A stretch of 64,000 nucleotides of DNA from Xestospongia muta (taxonomy: Eukaryota > Porifera > Demospongiae > Haplosclerida > Petrosiidae), in the NCBI GenBank assembly GCA_963693285.1, contig OY848924.1:6345842-6409841 (forward strand), written 5' to 3'. The position numbers were made by a program, and so were the translations under genes. The stretch's first letter is position 1, and every line of letters starts with the position of its first letter. Positions 12,670 through 26,442 of the stretch are shown piece by piece. The notes below the pieces were generated by a model. That model saw only the letters and a list, made by a program, of their open reading frames with translations. It made no database searches and was not told where the DNA came from.

Positions 12670-12982
12670 GGTGGAAATACAATCCAGTCAGAGGCGACCA
12701 AAGGCTAGAAGCCCGAAGAAATTTAACCCCTTATTAGTAGAGCACGAAAGACGAAGTCAATACTAGGAGTTAAATTTAATGTGTACGTGACGTCCTTTCG
12801 AACTTTGTAAATAAGGGTGTAGTTTACTTTGGGGCATAGTGATGTACATATTTATACTGTGACAAAAGTAAACAAGAAGGGAGGATTGCCAAAGTCAGCA
12901 TTTTACAAAAAATTATAGTACAGATGGTTTGAAAAAAAATCAATTCTTTGCTAAATTAAGTATTAAATTCAAAATATATATA

Positions 12983-15900
12983 TTAGGTTTTAACTTGATC
13001 TGGTTCATCAACATTATCATGTGCAGATATCCACCTTGTAAGCACACTAACTAAATGTTTCATTGTTTTTATGGTATCTTCTACTTCATGTACACCACCT
13101 CCATCTGTCTCATCTTCAATCTCCAAATCTTCTATAGTCACTTCACCAATCTCTTGACTAAGACAGTCAATTGGTCTATCTTTGTCATCTTCAGAAATAT
13201 TAACCTGACGTTTTAGTATAGATCTTGCACAAGTTTTTGTAACATGTTGTGGTTCTGTGAAGAGGTCTCTTTCTTTAGTTTTTCTGCGCATGTTCTGATT
13301 GCCATTTTCTTTACTTAGCTCATTCACACAATTAGTGCCACCTTTAGACTTGTTTTGTTGAAATTTTACTCTTTCATTGCTTGACTTTTTCATCCTTTCT
13401 GCTGTGTCATCTACTAATTCAATATGGTAACTGTTCTTATCAATAAAATCGTTACTAGAAATTGTTGTTTGGTGTGAGAACCAACCACGACATCTTTGTT
13501 CTCTCCATTTAACAGCAAAACCCATAATTTCATTGTGAAGGCGTTTGACACAAGTCATTGCATCATCGTTTGAAATTACCTCTGGCTCTTCTAAAACTCG
13601 TATAAGAATATGTTGGAGTGAACTTAAAAGTGTAGCTACTGTATCTGATGCCTCAGCATTCCAGTACATGTATCCAACAAGTAGAAAAATAACAGAGACA
13701 CGATTAGGAGATTGGCCTGGTGCTGAAGATAGAGGAAAAGGGATAATTGTACAATTGGTAGTAAAGAGAGGATGATTGAGTGTCATATGCGGATGAGGAT
13801 ATGGTATTGATGGGTTTTTGACAGGTACAACTGATCTTGTGTAAGGCAGTGGTGATGGATCTGGATTGGGTGATAAATCTGAAGTGGATGTGGGTTTTGG
13901 ATCCCGTGAATTAGAATCTGGGCTTAATACTGTATGTCCTTCTTTGCAATTTCGGCACATTTTTCCAATGCGTCTCTGATAGCAGACAACACAAGATAGA
14001 AATATCACAAGAAGAAATAAGGTGAAAGATACAATAGCAAGAACAGTAATAATAATGATTTGGTCTTTCTCTCCCAGCATTGTATGTTCTAAAATAATAA
14101 CAGTGACTTGTGATCCAAGTGTGTAATGAAATCTTTTATATTGGACAACCAATATTAATATTAATGATATTCTTTATATATTCAGGTTATATTCAGAATA
14201 TTTCTTTTATTTCATACTAATAATATTCAACCTTTAAACTTCTGTATTATCGATAGCTTCCATGCAATGTCTCAATGTGTGCATTATTAATTAAGATAGT
14301 TCACTAAATTCATTCCTACATTTTTTAAAAAAGGATGTTTAGAGGAATCTGAAGAACTAAAATGTACTGAAAATCTCAAAACGATTCAATGCTGATGCAT
14401 ATGACTAATACAATTAAAATTTGGCTTTTTTGTTCATCTATATCAACCATATTTGTGAGGTGACATTAAATACTCATCCCCATTTCAAAGTAAATAGTTA
14501 AACACAATAGCAATAAAAAGCAAATAGTACAGGCACATACAAAGCATTAATACATTATATCGAGTAACTGTATACATTGTATACGGTTATTACCTGTAGC
14601 AACTGATCCAATAGAAGGACTATCATTACGACAAGGGAGTAGTGACATTGTTGATGTGCTTTCATAGTGTAATAAAAACCCTGTCTTAGATATTACAAAT
14701 TGTCCTTTAGTGCCATCTTCATTTGATACTATCACTGATAACTGAGATGTCTTACTTGGAAGACTAGGTAATTTTATTTCACTTCTAATTTTTACTACAT
14801 GTCCATCTTGACTGGAGATCTCTCTCTGTACTGAACCATTTAAACGTTTTGTGTTGAGATACCATTTAAAAGACAAAGGTTGAGTTCCTTGAGCATTAAT
14901 ACGAAATATATGATTATTGTTTGTGTCTTGAATATGTGTAATGTCCGTTAAGAATTGAGGAGATTCTAATACATGAAAGGAATTTAAATTAATGTAATAT
15001 GAATAGATGGGTTGAACAGCAGCTGAATAAATGAATGAACTTATAGATGAATTGATGAATGGTAAAACACTTACCATGCTTTCTTTGTACAATAAGATTA
15101 ACTTGAGGTCCAGTTAATGAGGAAGACCCTTCAGTCAATATTTTACTACGAGCAGTACAAAAATAAACTCCACTACTTAATACAGTCACATTGGAGAGAG
15201 TCACACTGTAATCTTCATTGACAGGTTCAGAAATTCCTATAATTTGACCAAAGATATTTCTTCTCCACAAAATGTTTAATTGGTCAAAATAAGACACGTC
15301 CATAGGACATGGTAATTCAACATCATCTCCTTCTCTAGCATGTAATGTCATGGAAATGCGACTAGTGTTGGGTAGAAGTTGAGGATATGCTGAAAAGAGA
15401 ATAATGTGGTGTAGTTATTTATTATTTATTAATACAGTTATGTGTTTGGTGCAGTCTCAAAGGCAGCCATTAAATTAATTAATATCTTCTCTTCTTAAAG
15501 CTCTCAAAGATTCATTGCTATTATCATAGTTTAGTTAATTACTTAGTCAACACTAGGTTATAGTGGGCATATAAAGTTGACTGTTTCTTTCTTATCTACT
15601 GGTAAAAGTTTTTGCATAGAGTGCTATACATATACTTAATACAAACATCATAATTTGTGGTTAGTTAAAAACATAACAAGAATCTAATGAATGATTGTTA
15701 CACACTCTAGAATGAAGGAAACACGAAGGAAACACTAAAATCACATACATCTGGACTCCAGGTGTATGTGATTTTAGACAAGTCATAGTATGATATATCA
15801 CCAACACATGTACAAATAGTGAATATTATTTTATTTTAATGGTTTTTGCCAGTAAACCAATATACTGACTGTTTGCTTACATCAGTATAGACTAACAATG

Positions 15901-17132
15901 TAGTTTAAAAATGAATTAGTAGATAGTATAATACAGGCCAACAAAAGAATGGCTTATCTATTATTGTCAGCAATTTCAAAATTAAACTATTTGGATTTCT
16001 GTGATAGTCTTTGATATGCCTCTTCACTCAAACTAGGAATATTATGATATTTCTGTAATGAATATATTACTACTAGGCACTCTGTATAATACTATAGCAC
16101 TGACTACAGAGGTTAGACTGAGTTACGTCTGTGTCAACATGGACAATATGAAGTTAGGAACTCTATTATATCATCTTTCTTGATAAGAATCCTTCTACAA
16201 CATCAGTTAATCAACTACATTGTAGTAATGGTAATGTGTTATAGGTTAGGACAAAAGTAATTGCTCCATGCAGCAGTGTAGTGAGCATGAAAAGATAAGC
16301 GATTAGTTTTGTCCAATTGTCTGTTAAATATTGAAATTCCTTTCAAAAGGATTATTTAATATCTTTAGCTAGTTCAGTGACGTTGTATGGACCTTGATGG
16401 AGTCAGATTAATTAGTGTTGATTGACCACGACAAGACCCAATCTACCATAGGAGAAAGGGCTACCATATGTGTTTCCCCCTTGGCTAGAAATGCACTAAT
16501 CAGACATTATGTACAAAATAAGACGAAATATTGTCTTTTGATTTTGATTAAAAATACAACCACACCACCCAATAAATCTCCAAAAACTTATAGTAGGTAA
16601 ATAGTCAAAGATAAAGGCTTCATGATCTATACCTCTCTGACATGTATCAACTACAATGCAGTGTAATACAAGTACATTTAACATTCTATCTTTGGAAAAA
16701 CAGTAATTAAGATAGTATCAGCAAAAGGTGAAGAAAAATTACTGATATTATCAATAATTTTAATAAATATAATAAAAAGTTTTAAAGTGCTTACAACTTA
16801 CCATACACTTTAACAGGATTGGACAATAAGTTACTGTGACCACATTGATAATAACCTTCACACGAAGGGATCACATGAAGGTGCATGGAACCATTTAAGA
16901 AAATTGTAGCGTACTCTTTCAAACAATCATCTGAGCCTAATGGAGCCCCATTTCTGTAGAAACTTGCATTTGATACAAATAAACCTATTCCAGCTTTTTG
17001 ACATTGCAGGAAGAACGTGTTCTTTCTTGATCCTGTTCTGGTTGTACTTGTCACAATGTAGGGTTGTGCTTGAGTAACTATTTCTTCATAACTGCAGATA
17101 ATAGCCAGTAAAAGAATAATCCAGAACGTCAT
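12983..17132 (-). CDS. R3: Ig-like type I receptor, longest tail (707 aa)
   Basis: Exons 17132-16802, 15389-15075, 14965-14594 and 14088-12983, all phase 1, total 708 codons with stop. It is the close paralogue of R1: the same MTFWIILLL signal peptide, Ig1 with FYRNG, V-like Ig2 (LPC, ILW, YFC) and third domain (FKWYLN). The tail exon has a transmembrane helix, then CVVC and CRNC close to the membrane. A helical block beginning near GYMYWNAEASD follows, then an extra polar, basic insert absent from R1 (around 13200-13400). The C-terminus is VLTRWISAHD. As in R1, the first intron is long (1412 bp); the others are 109 and 505 bp. No ITIM-type tyrosine motif was seen. It lies 313 bp downstream of the R2 start codon. 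Confidence 0.88.
15735..15777. repeat. Hairpin-forming inverted repeat in R3 intron 1
   Basis: Arms CTAAAATCACATACATCT and AGGTGTATGTGATTTTAG (18 bp, one mismatch) are separated by a seven-base loop. No function is evident. Confidence 0.85.
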
Positions 17133-17574
17133 GATGATTAAGAAAAGACACAGACTAAATTAGTAACGAATAGACTGATGCTATATATCTGAAGTCACAG
17201 AAATTTCTCTATGAAGCCATTTCAAATCAAACACATTACTAATAATAATCATTGGCTGCCTAATTAGTCTTGTTCATTTGGTTGCTATATAAACTGTTAC
17301 AGACTTTGAACATAGTAATGGAATTCCTTTTGATTATAATAAAAGATTAGTTATTGAAGGAGCATGTAGTAAAGGCAGCTGTAATTTAGCATTCAAGGTG
17401 TGGTCTAGGCTTGGTGATTTGTAATGTTAACTTTGAATGTCCATCCAAGTATATTTACTAATTTTAAAGTTATTTTGTTTGCATGAATACATAAAAATCT
17501 ACAAGCATAAAACAATCTATAAACCATAACAAATCTATACATTTATATACAGAATATCTGATGCTCAAAGTATG

Positions 17575-20500
17575 CTATTCCATCTTTAAAAATGGTTCTA
17601 GTTGACCAGACATAGCATTTAAAACTTCCATTAGCTCTTTTTTCTCTTCTTTAGTAAGCTCTCTTTCTTTTTCTTGAGGCTTATGGTCATCCGTTTGAAT
17701 GTTAGAATTGACTACACCTAATGGTAGTTGATCTATAAAATGTAATAAATGAATTGATGTATCTGTTTATGCTATAATATATTTATATACAGTTATCCAT
17801 CCATCTTAGCCTCCTTCTCTCATCCATCTATCCACAATACACTACTGACCATTGCCACTACCATCTGCCACATAAATGTCACTTCGGTCATTTGAACTGG
17901 ACTGTTCCTCTAAGCCGTGGTATCCTGTATCAGATGGTTGTGGTCCTTTGTTACCAACAACAGGATCAGAAAAATAGCGTTTCATTAATGTTGCAGTAGG
18001 TACATTATATTTTATGTTTTCAATCTGTTCATTTATACGAATTGACATATGTCGAAGTACTGCATGGCACTGCTGCAGTTGTGTTAAACGAATGACCCTT
18101 TGCAATATAATAGCAAGACTGTTGAGAAGTTCTATATCAGTGTGCTCAAAATTGGATATTGATTGAGCAACTTCTACTAATATGTTAGACATGGGATTAG
18201 TATACTTGGTCTCAGAAGGAGCAGACGAATTTTCAGATGTTGTACGCTTCATATAAATTTTCTCTGACTGAGTTGATAATGTCACACTTGCTTCTCCATG
18301 AGATACCTGTCGTAGGACACGAATACATTGGATCTCTTTGCTGTTAGATATTGTGGAAAGTTGAGTTGTAAGGGATGGTTGTTGTTCCTGTGGCGTAAAT
18401 ACACCAGCTTGTACCCGACAACGAACACCTTCACTAGTAGATTCTTTCTGTCTCTTTTTTTTCCTTTTGCAACAAGTTTTTATTATAAGGATAATACAGA
18501 ATACAACATTGAGAGCCAATGATATCATCAAAACTGTTACCACAATGATAATAACTTCTTTTTGATGGGATGTATCAACGTCCCCTTCAATGTTGCTAGA
18601 ACATCCTAAAAATAAAAATAAAAAATCTTTGGAAGTACTAAAATATTTGTGGTTACTAATTTATTAATTATGCACATTTTCTTGTATATTGTCTCCTTTT
18701 TATTTTTAAATTGTATTATAGAAAAACAATTAGAGTCTCATTTGTTTTCAAAAACTTGTAATATTTTGTTAAACATACAAAACAAACATATTTGGAACAT
18801 AAACAAATTTTAAAAAATCCTGATTAGGCGGTGAAAATAATGTGTGATTATTTGTTTTACAAACAATGAGGTTGGGTTTAGTAAAGAAAACAAATGTACA
18901 AAAGACTAAAATTTGAACAATTTACGTAGTACTCATTAATCTTATGCCCAAAAATGGAAACAAATGTATCCAAAAAATGCAGAATGTAAAGTAGTTACCA
19001 TATTATTAATTGAAGAATATTAAACATTACTCTTTTGCTTATTGAATCCTCGTACTAATTTTAACAATTTTATTGAATTAGTAATATTTGTATGAACAAA
19101 ATTAAACATCATAAGCCAAATTAATAGGTTGAATTGTATATGGCTGGGAATGACTACACAGAGTTTTTAAAATAAATAAATTTAGCTGACACAATTAATT
19201 ACTAATGCTCTAGACCCAAAGAACATGCAAAGATAAGAGAATCTAGAACACTTGAATACTATAGTCAAATATTACCAATGTGTCAAAGGTTTATAAATGG
19301 CTACAGGAGATTTCCTATGAGATTTAGTTGACCATATTGATCGTAGTAATTAGTTCTAATACAGATAGTTATCAGTTTATATCTTACCAATGTAATAAGG
19401 ATTAACAACAAATACTTGTTTCTTCTCATGACGGGTACCACTGTAATCATTATTCCACACCAAATACTCCACTTTTAATGTTCCATTCCATCTTCCATTT
19501 AACTTTAAATGTCTCTCGTTTTTTTTAACAACTCTCTGAGTGGTACCATTAACAGCTGTGTTATTAATTGACCATTGATATTGTAAATTAGTGCCTCTAG
19601 TGATTACTCTTAGTTCACTGGAACCATCAGAATTGTTAACAATGATCATACCAGTAGTAATAATGGGAAATCCTAGGGAGAGTAACAAAAAGTTAATTAA
19701 CCTACTGTATGCAAATGTACACTGGTACGTGCAGTATGTTTTCCTTTAATTTGTTATAATAAATGTTTGCACACAGTTGACATTACTCGAATAACTAAAT
19801 ACTTATAACTTTAAACAATAAGAAATTCTGCATAATTGTTTTTTCTTACTTCAAACTTTCATAAAAATCAATAACATAGCATTTATTGTTTCATGCAAAA
19901 TCTTCAACTGAATACGCTACCTTTAGTATTCATAGTTAGTACAAAGTTATATATAATTAATTACTTACTGTACGTTGCATTGACACTCAAGTTAAGGACT
20001 GGTCCATTGATAGCATTGGACCCATCAAGAGGCCGTAATTGGCATCTATAGAAACCCTTGCTTATCTGACGTAAACTCTCAATAACTAAATCACGAATTT
20101 CACCCTCGTAGGTTGCAATATCTTCTGTTAGACTGCCTAATACATTAAACCATTTAGTGGTGTAAAAATTGATCGGTGACCGTTCAAAGTCACATGGTAA
20201 AGTAATACTTCTACCTTCTTCTCCAACAATGTTTCTATCTATTCCTGTTCGAACTGGATAAGCTAGAAAGAGAGATAATAAGTGAATATTGATTAGATGG
20301 ATCTATAGATCAACGACAGAGGAGAGAATACTTGCATACTCACCATGAATTGTAATAGGTTCTGATAAAATAACACCACTACCATTCCTAGCACCACACA
20401 TATAATGTCCATCACATTTGGGAGATATAGTGAATTGAAGTTTGTTTGTAGCAACACTTACTGAAGAATTGAAACAGTCATCATCACTTGTATTTAAGAC

Positions 20501-20677
20501 ACCATTACGATAAAACACAGCATTAGTTACTACACTCCCAGATTTATCCATACATTGTAGAGTCAATGTATTGCCATTTCTATCAGTTTTAGTCAGTGAG
20601 TATGGGAGTGTTTGACAGTCAGTAAGAGATACTCTTAGATACAAAAGAATAACTAAAGCAAAATTGTAATATTGCAT
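17575..20677 (-). CDS. R4: Ig-like type I receptor with acidic C-terminal exon (604 aa)
   Basis: Exons 20677-20344, 20262-19969, 19672-19388, 18605-17862 and 17732-17575, all phase 1, give 605 codons with stop. Ig1 has LTLQC, FYRNG, DDC, PKC and YMC. Ig2 has LPC, TKWF and FYRC. The third domain has YQWSINNTAV. The tail exon runs from an ectodomain stub through a transmembrane helix (about residue 316 on) to [19 protein letters not shown], the NPMSNILVEV helical block and YVADG. The last exon is read in the frame conserved with R2 and R8 ([19 protein letters not shown]). Its donor, GCAGATG|GTAGTG, is inferred by alignment to R2. If that intron is kept, the protein ends nine codons past YVADG's glycine region at a TAG. 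The 3' half was copied to make the tail of R8. Confidence 0.86.
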
Positions 20678-21984
20678 AATGGAAGAGGTACACTGATGCT
20701 ACACTCCAGTACGTGCTCCCTCCAAGCTTTTGAGACAGAGATTTGCTTTCCTGTGTAATAATTGTATAGTTAATTAATTTATATTTAAACCAGTCTTAGA
20801 CTTACTATTTCTGCACTTCGCTTTAAACCTCCAAACAGCTTAGAGAACAGTACCAACTCTAACTTTATTCTCCCTATCTCTGTGACTATTTATTACGTGA
20901 GTATACTTAAAAAACATACTATAACTCCACCTATAACATTTCAATGAGTTATGTGTGATGTCATGATGATATAATAATGTAAACAAATACCATACTTAGT
21001 TGATATAGTTTTTAATGTCATTCTTTGATGTGTGTATATGCCTTCCTTAATTAAGGATATTGAACATAGTGGCCTTTTCCTTTGGGAGGAAGAATACATA
21101 TGTCATGAGGACGTAAAAGACTCGTTGATCTCATAACAACAGACTTATGACTTAGGTAATGATATTATTCAATGAACAGTTACACATGTGGAAACAGCCC
21201 CTAAATCTGAATCTACACAACCTCTTCCTGTGTAACATAAAATCACCAATGTACCCGTCCCTACTTTGCCATTCGTTAAGCCGTGGCTGTCCAATCTTAG
21301 ACTTCCTTGAACTTGAATTATGATTAGTCTGAAAATGAGATCATTATAACATTCAACAACAATACTATTAAATGTTCCCATTCTGAACACTAGTGGACTA
21401 TACACTCCACTAATTTTTAAGTTCAAATTTAACCTTCATTAATTAATAGATTTCTCTCATTTAATTGTACACGTAACAACACTCTTTAAGGTATGAATCT
21501 AACTATAACAACTGTATTAATAAAACACTACTTTTATTCATAAATAAATGGTTAAATTTGTCAAAGAGAATCACTACAAATTCTTGAAGACAAACTAAGC
21601 TATGAATGACACATTAAAGAAGGTAGCTGGATTTCCCTTTAATATCCTATCAGCTTTCACAATGCATTCATTGGATTCCTAAGGAATGCATTGTGAAAAT
21701 TGATGATCTACTATTGCACAATATACAAACCATTGTATGGATAACAATTTTCTACATCATTAATGTTACCTACTATGGAGCATAAACCTTGTCACTTTAA
21801 GTATTCAAGATGTTGTACAATTCTATATACAGACAATACAGGCAAATTCTTGGAAGATATTGTAGCATCGCATCTTCCTGTATTTCAATGTCATTAAGGA
21901 ATGGGTTGACAGTCCAATTACCATATTTGTACCTAATGGTACTTTCCCAATGTTTCCCATATGACCAATTTGAGCATCACATGG
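20678..21984. other. Intergenic upstream of R4
   Basis: The first ~90 bp, including CTCCAGTACGTGCTCCCTCC, are nearly identical upstream of R7, so they probably hold the R4 promoter. Beyond ~20760 the R7 copy is missing about 1.2 kb. A perfect 15-bp-arm hairpin (TTTCACAATGCATTC) spans 21655-21698. A minus-strand open stretch at 21169-21426 is discussed in the findings. Confidence 0.6.
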
Positions 21985-23039
21985 ACTATTTAGGGAGAAA
22001 AGGGACCACACCTGATTAAACTTTTGATGAATAAGACATCATGAATATTATTAAATGGATGCTAGGGATTTTTTTCTGTTGCTATACAGTTTTATTACAG
22101 TAGTATATGAATAAAGTTGCATTCACTGTGACAATAGTAATTACTAGGTGATCACTGACTAATCATATGTGCTATTTAATTAGTTAAACGTTAAAACAAC
22201 CGATCTTTCAACAAAGAGAAATTAATAAAAATTGTATACCACAACATCGGACATTGACATTGTATAACAATAATATACCATTTATTTATTGAAACTACAT
22301 AGTTTTAGGTATAAAGAAATTAATATACCACTGACTAACATCTTCCAAACTTATATACACAGTGTCATCACTATATAAGCATAATAAGGTATAGCTGAGG
22401 TATGTCTGATTGAATTATTGACAACTTCTTAATCCCATGTGACTGTTTTGTTGCTTAAATTCATTTTAACTGAGTTCAAATATGCAGGTGTTAGCAGTCA
22501 TTAATTTATTTATGACATGTAGGAGTGATTATACTAACATGACCAACCATCCGGTCTCAATTTCTAGTGATTAGTTGCTAAGTGATGTCAACTTTTTTTT
22601 AAATTTCTGAAGAATTTCTTTTATCCTTAATAAATACACTATATTTACTATAATTAGATTTGCGTACTTTAAATAAGGTAATTATGATATATTTTTATCA
22701 TTATTATGACTGTTAATAAACACTGGACCTATAAGTGCATATTTATGTGCATTGGCCTACTTGTATTGTAATAATTACATTTGTATGCCTCGCATCTAGA
22801 ACCATTTTACTAATTGGTATCTGATGTTTGATTTAATACACTAATTTGTATGTCCTCTCCTAGTAATAATAATTTAATTATGGATAATATAGCTAGCTAA
22901 CTTTATACCAGTAGCTGTAAAAGAGGTGAGCTCTGTATTTGTATTATAACACAATAGCTAATTCAAGTGCTAGTTGAATGTATTAATAACATAATTAAAG
23001 TGACAAGATAGTGTCTAGTAAATACATCCATTAATACAT

Positions 23040-24710
23040 GGTATCCCTCTATTCATCCATCCATCCATTCATCTATCCATCCATACATTCATTCATCCAT
23101 CCATCTATTCATTCATTCATCCATTCATCCATTTATTTTTCCATCCATCCATTCATTTCATCCATCCATCTATTCATCCATCCATCTATCCATCCATCCA
23201 TCCATCCATCCACCCATCCATCTATTCATTCATCCATCCATCTATTTATCGATCCATCCATCTATTTATTCATTTATCCATCCATCCATCCATTCATCCA
23301 TCCATCTATTCATTTATTCATCCATCCATCTATTCATTCATCCATCCATCCATCATTCCATCCATCCATCCATTCATTCATCCATCCATCCATCCATCTA
23401 TTCATTCATCCATCCATCCATTCATTCATTCATTCATCCATTCATCCATTTATTTTTCCATCCATCCATTCATTTCATCCATCCATCTATTCATCCATCC
23501 ATCTATCCATCCATCCATCCATCCACCCATCCATCTATTCATTCATCCATCCATCTATTTATCGATCCATCCATCTATTTATTCATTTATCCATCCATCC
23601 ATCCATTCATCCATCCATCTATTCATTTATTCATCCATCCATCTATTCATTCATCCATCCATCCATTCATCCATCCATCCATTCATCCATCCATCCATCA
23701 TTCCATCCATCCATCCATTCATTCATCCATTCATCCATCCATCCATCCATCTATTCATTCATCCATCCATCCATTCATTCATTCATCCATCCATCCATCA
23801 TTCATCCATCCATCCATTCATTCATCCATTCATCCATCCATCCATCTATTCATTCATTCATCCATCCATTCATTCATCCATCCATCCATCCATCTATTCA
23901 TTCATTCATCCATCCATTCTTTCATCCATCCATCCATCCATCTATTCATTCATTCATCCATCCATCTATTCATCCATTCATTTATTCATCCATCCATCTA
24001 TCCATCCATCCATCCACCCATCTATCTATTCATTCATTCATCCATCCATCCATCCATTGATCCATCCATCTATTTATTCCTTTATCCATCCATCTATTTA
24101 TTCATTCATCCATTCATTCATCCATCCATCTATTCATTCATCCATCCATCCCTTCATCCATCCATCCATCATTCCATCCATCCATCCATTTATTCATTCA
24201 TCCATCCATCCATCTATTCATTCATTCATCCATCCCTTCATCCATCCATCCATCATTCCATCCATCCATCCATTTATTCATTCATCCATCCATCCATCTA
24301 TTCATTCATTCATCCATCCATTCATCCATCCATCCATCATTCCTACCATCCATTCATTCATTCATCCATCCATCATTCCATCCATCCATCCATTTATTCA
24401 TTCATCCATCCATCCATCTATTCATTCATTCATCCATCCATTCATCCATCCATCCATCATTCCATCCATCCATCCATTTATTCATTCATCCATCCATCTA
24501 TCTATTCATTCATTCATCCATCCATTCATCCATCCATCCATCATTCCTACCATCCATTCATTCATTCATCCATCCATCATTCCATCCATCCATCCATTTA
24601 TTCATTCATCCATCCATCCATCTATTCATTCATTCATCCATCCATTTATTCATCCATCCATCTATTCATTCATTCATCCATCCATTCATTCATTCATCCT
24701 ACCATAATAT
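23040..24710. repeat. Large (TCCA)n/(TTCA)n tetranucleotide array, 1.67 kb
   Basis: Almost pure mixture of CATC, CATT and TTAT tetranucleotides with higher-order units; for example a ~90-bp block ending ATCATTCC recurs at 24170-24600. Because most steps are multiples of four or twelve, long spurious plus-strand frames (S-I-H-P-F repeats) arise. They have no start context, no conserved neighbours and no splice logic, and are not called as genes. Confidence 0.97.
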
Positions 24711-25059
24711 ACTCACTACATTAATTAATGTAGTCAGTCAGACTGACTATTTCTATCACTACAGTATACACAAGTACACCCATATATCACAAATCTATAA
24801 GCACCCATTCATATGATACAGTACAAATACAGTCACTGTTCTGAAGGGTTATATAAACCCATTGACCTTGTGTTACTATAGTAACAAATAGTCTATTACA
24901 ATGTTACAATATAGACATATAGCTTGCATTAACAGCCTGTCAAAGTTATTTTAACACACCCCTTATTTGAATGTAATGGCTTTGTCATCATTTAGGAGGT
25001 GAATACAGTTGTTATAAACAGCTATTTATGGTGTGCCATTTGTTTTATTGATGTATCCT

Positions 25060-25265
25060 ATAATATCTTGATACAATATTGACCCGACCAATTTAATATT
25101 GAAGTGATTGATTCAATATTGTAGCAATCAATTCAATATTGAATTGATTGATTTAATGTTGGATTGATTGATTCCATATTGAATCAATCACTTTGATATT
25201 AAATTGATCAAGTCAATACTAGATCTATCGATTTTATATTAAATTGATCAAGTTGATATTGCGTT
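25060..25265. repeat. Degenerate tandem array of palindromic TTCAATATTGAA-type units
   Basis: Roughly ten repeats of about 20 bp alternate ATTGATTGATTCAATATTGA and its own reverse-complement-like form. The unit is self-complementary. A shortened version lies in the duplicate block at 38385-38510. Confidence 0.8.
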
Positions 25266-25918
25266 GAGATATTGCAGTAAGCATCAATGCCTAAATTAAA
25301 AACAACAGCACATTGTAACTATTCTAAGTATATTTTAACTAACAAAAAATACCAACTGGTATTAACAAAGAACATAACAATAAATACAAACAAATCATAT
25401 TACCAAACAATTTCATAATATCAGTTTAAAATTATTATAACAATTGTACACAATACACTAAATATGTGTTTAAATAAAAGAAAGACTCAATTTTAACCTC
25501 ATTCAAGTCACCTGATGTAGATCGAAGCATTCATTACATTTTTTGAAAGATGATACATTGTGGATTATTGATAATCCTAATATCCCTACCTAATGGCATT
25601 GTGTCTGTGTGTTTATGTACTAGTAGAAAAATAAATTCTGGGAAACTCACAACACTATTAATTACTTCCTTGTAGTAACCACAAGTAGGACTTTGATGAT
25701 CTAATACATGTTCATGTGTAGTATATATAACTGATTAGAATTAATTGAGTTAATTATATGAGGAAACTTATAAATATTTATAACTGCTTTTGTTCAGGTT
25801 AAATCATGTGGTAGCACATTGATGAACCATTCTCTTGAGACCAGGCATTTCTAGAACACTTCGTATAAAAGGGAAAATGTTGCTAGTTCATGAATTATGT
25901 GTCATGTTATGATTTGAC

Positions 25919-26442
25919 GCAACCTATATTCCTATCTGATTATGTCATTGCTCCTTCAAGTTGACATAGCCATTGATCGCTTCTAGTATCGTACATATAT
26001 TGCCCTTCATATATCAACTAAAGACTGTTTACAGCAACACTTACTTAAGAATACTGAGTAGTAAATACTTTTAGCCATGCAGCCAAATAGACTCACATTA
26101 AAATGTACACAATTGTACTCATAAAGGGATAAAGGAGTAATGACATAATCAGATTTGAATGTGAGTGTGATGCTAGAAGTGGTTAGTGTCTGTGACAATT
26201 AACAAGACTCACTATCAATTATCTGTTTACTTTATCATACACACTACGTCATCTCACTGTTGTTATGACAATAGTCCACTCATAATAAAGTAAAATTGAA
26301 ATTCCTATTTTGAAGGGTCATACAAAACAATGATCTTGTGTTACTGTATCAAGTAGTACAACATAAAAGTTTATACACAAAAAGAAACTTTTAATTATTA
26401 AAAACACTGAAACTAAAAGATGAAAGGCTTTATGTCAGCCTA
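25919..26442. other. Intergenic downstream of R5, nothing recognised
   Basis: No exon or mobile element was recognised. The R5 3' UTR must lie next to 26442. The minus-strand open stretch around 26007-26198 has no domain or splice support. Confidence 0.4.

Larger units (their letters stand above)
21985..25918. repeat. Segmental duplication block, copy 1 (other copy 36147-39108)
   Basis: Both copies share flanking sequence at high identity, from GGGACCACACCTGATTAAAC at the left to CATGTTATGATTTGA at the right. Each includes a large (TCCA)n/(TTCA)n array, the ATATAGCTTGCATTAAC region and the TTCAATATTGAA repeats. The copies differ mainly in array length (about 1.67 kb here, 0.8 kb there) and in small indels. 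No gene was recognised inside. Confidence 0.85.

Noticed and set aside
23038..24707. Two long plus-strand frames of S-I-H-P-F type (340 and 216 residues), and a similar one at 37195-38007
   Set aside because: They are the translation of (TCCA)n/(TTCA)n arrays. There is no signal peptide, no splice structure and no conservation beyond the repeat, and frame openness follows from the unit having no stop in that frame.
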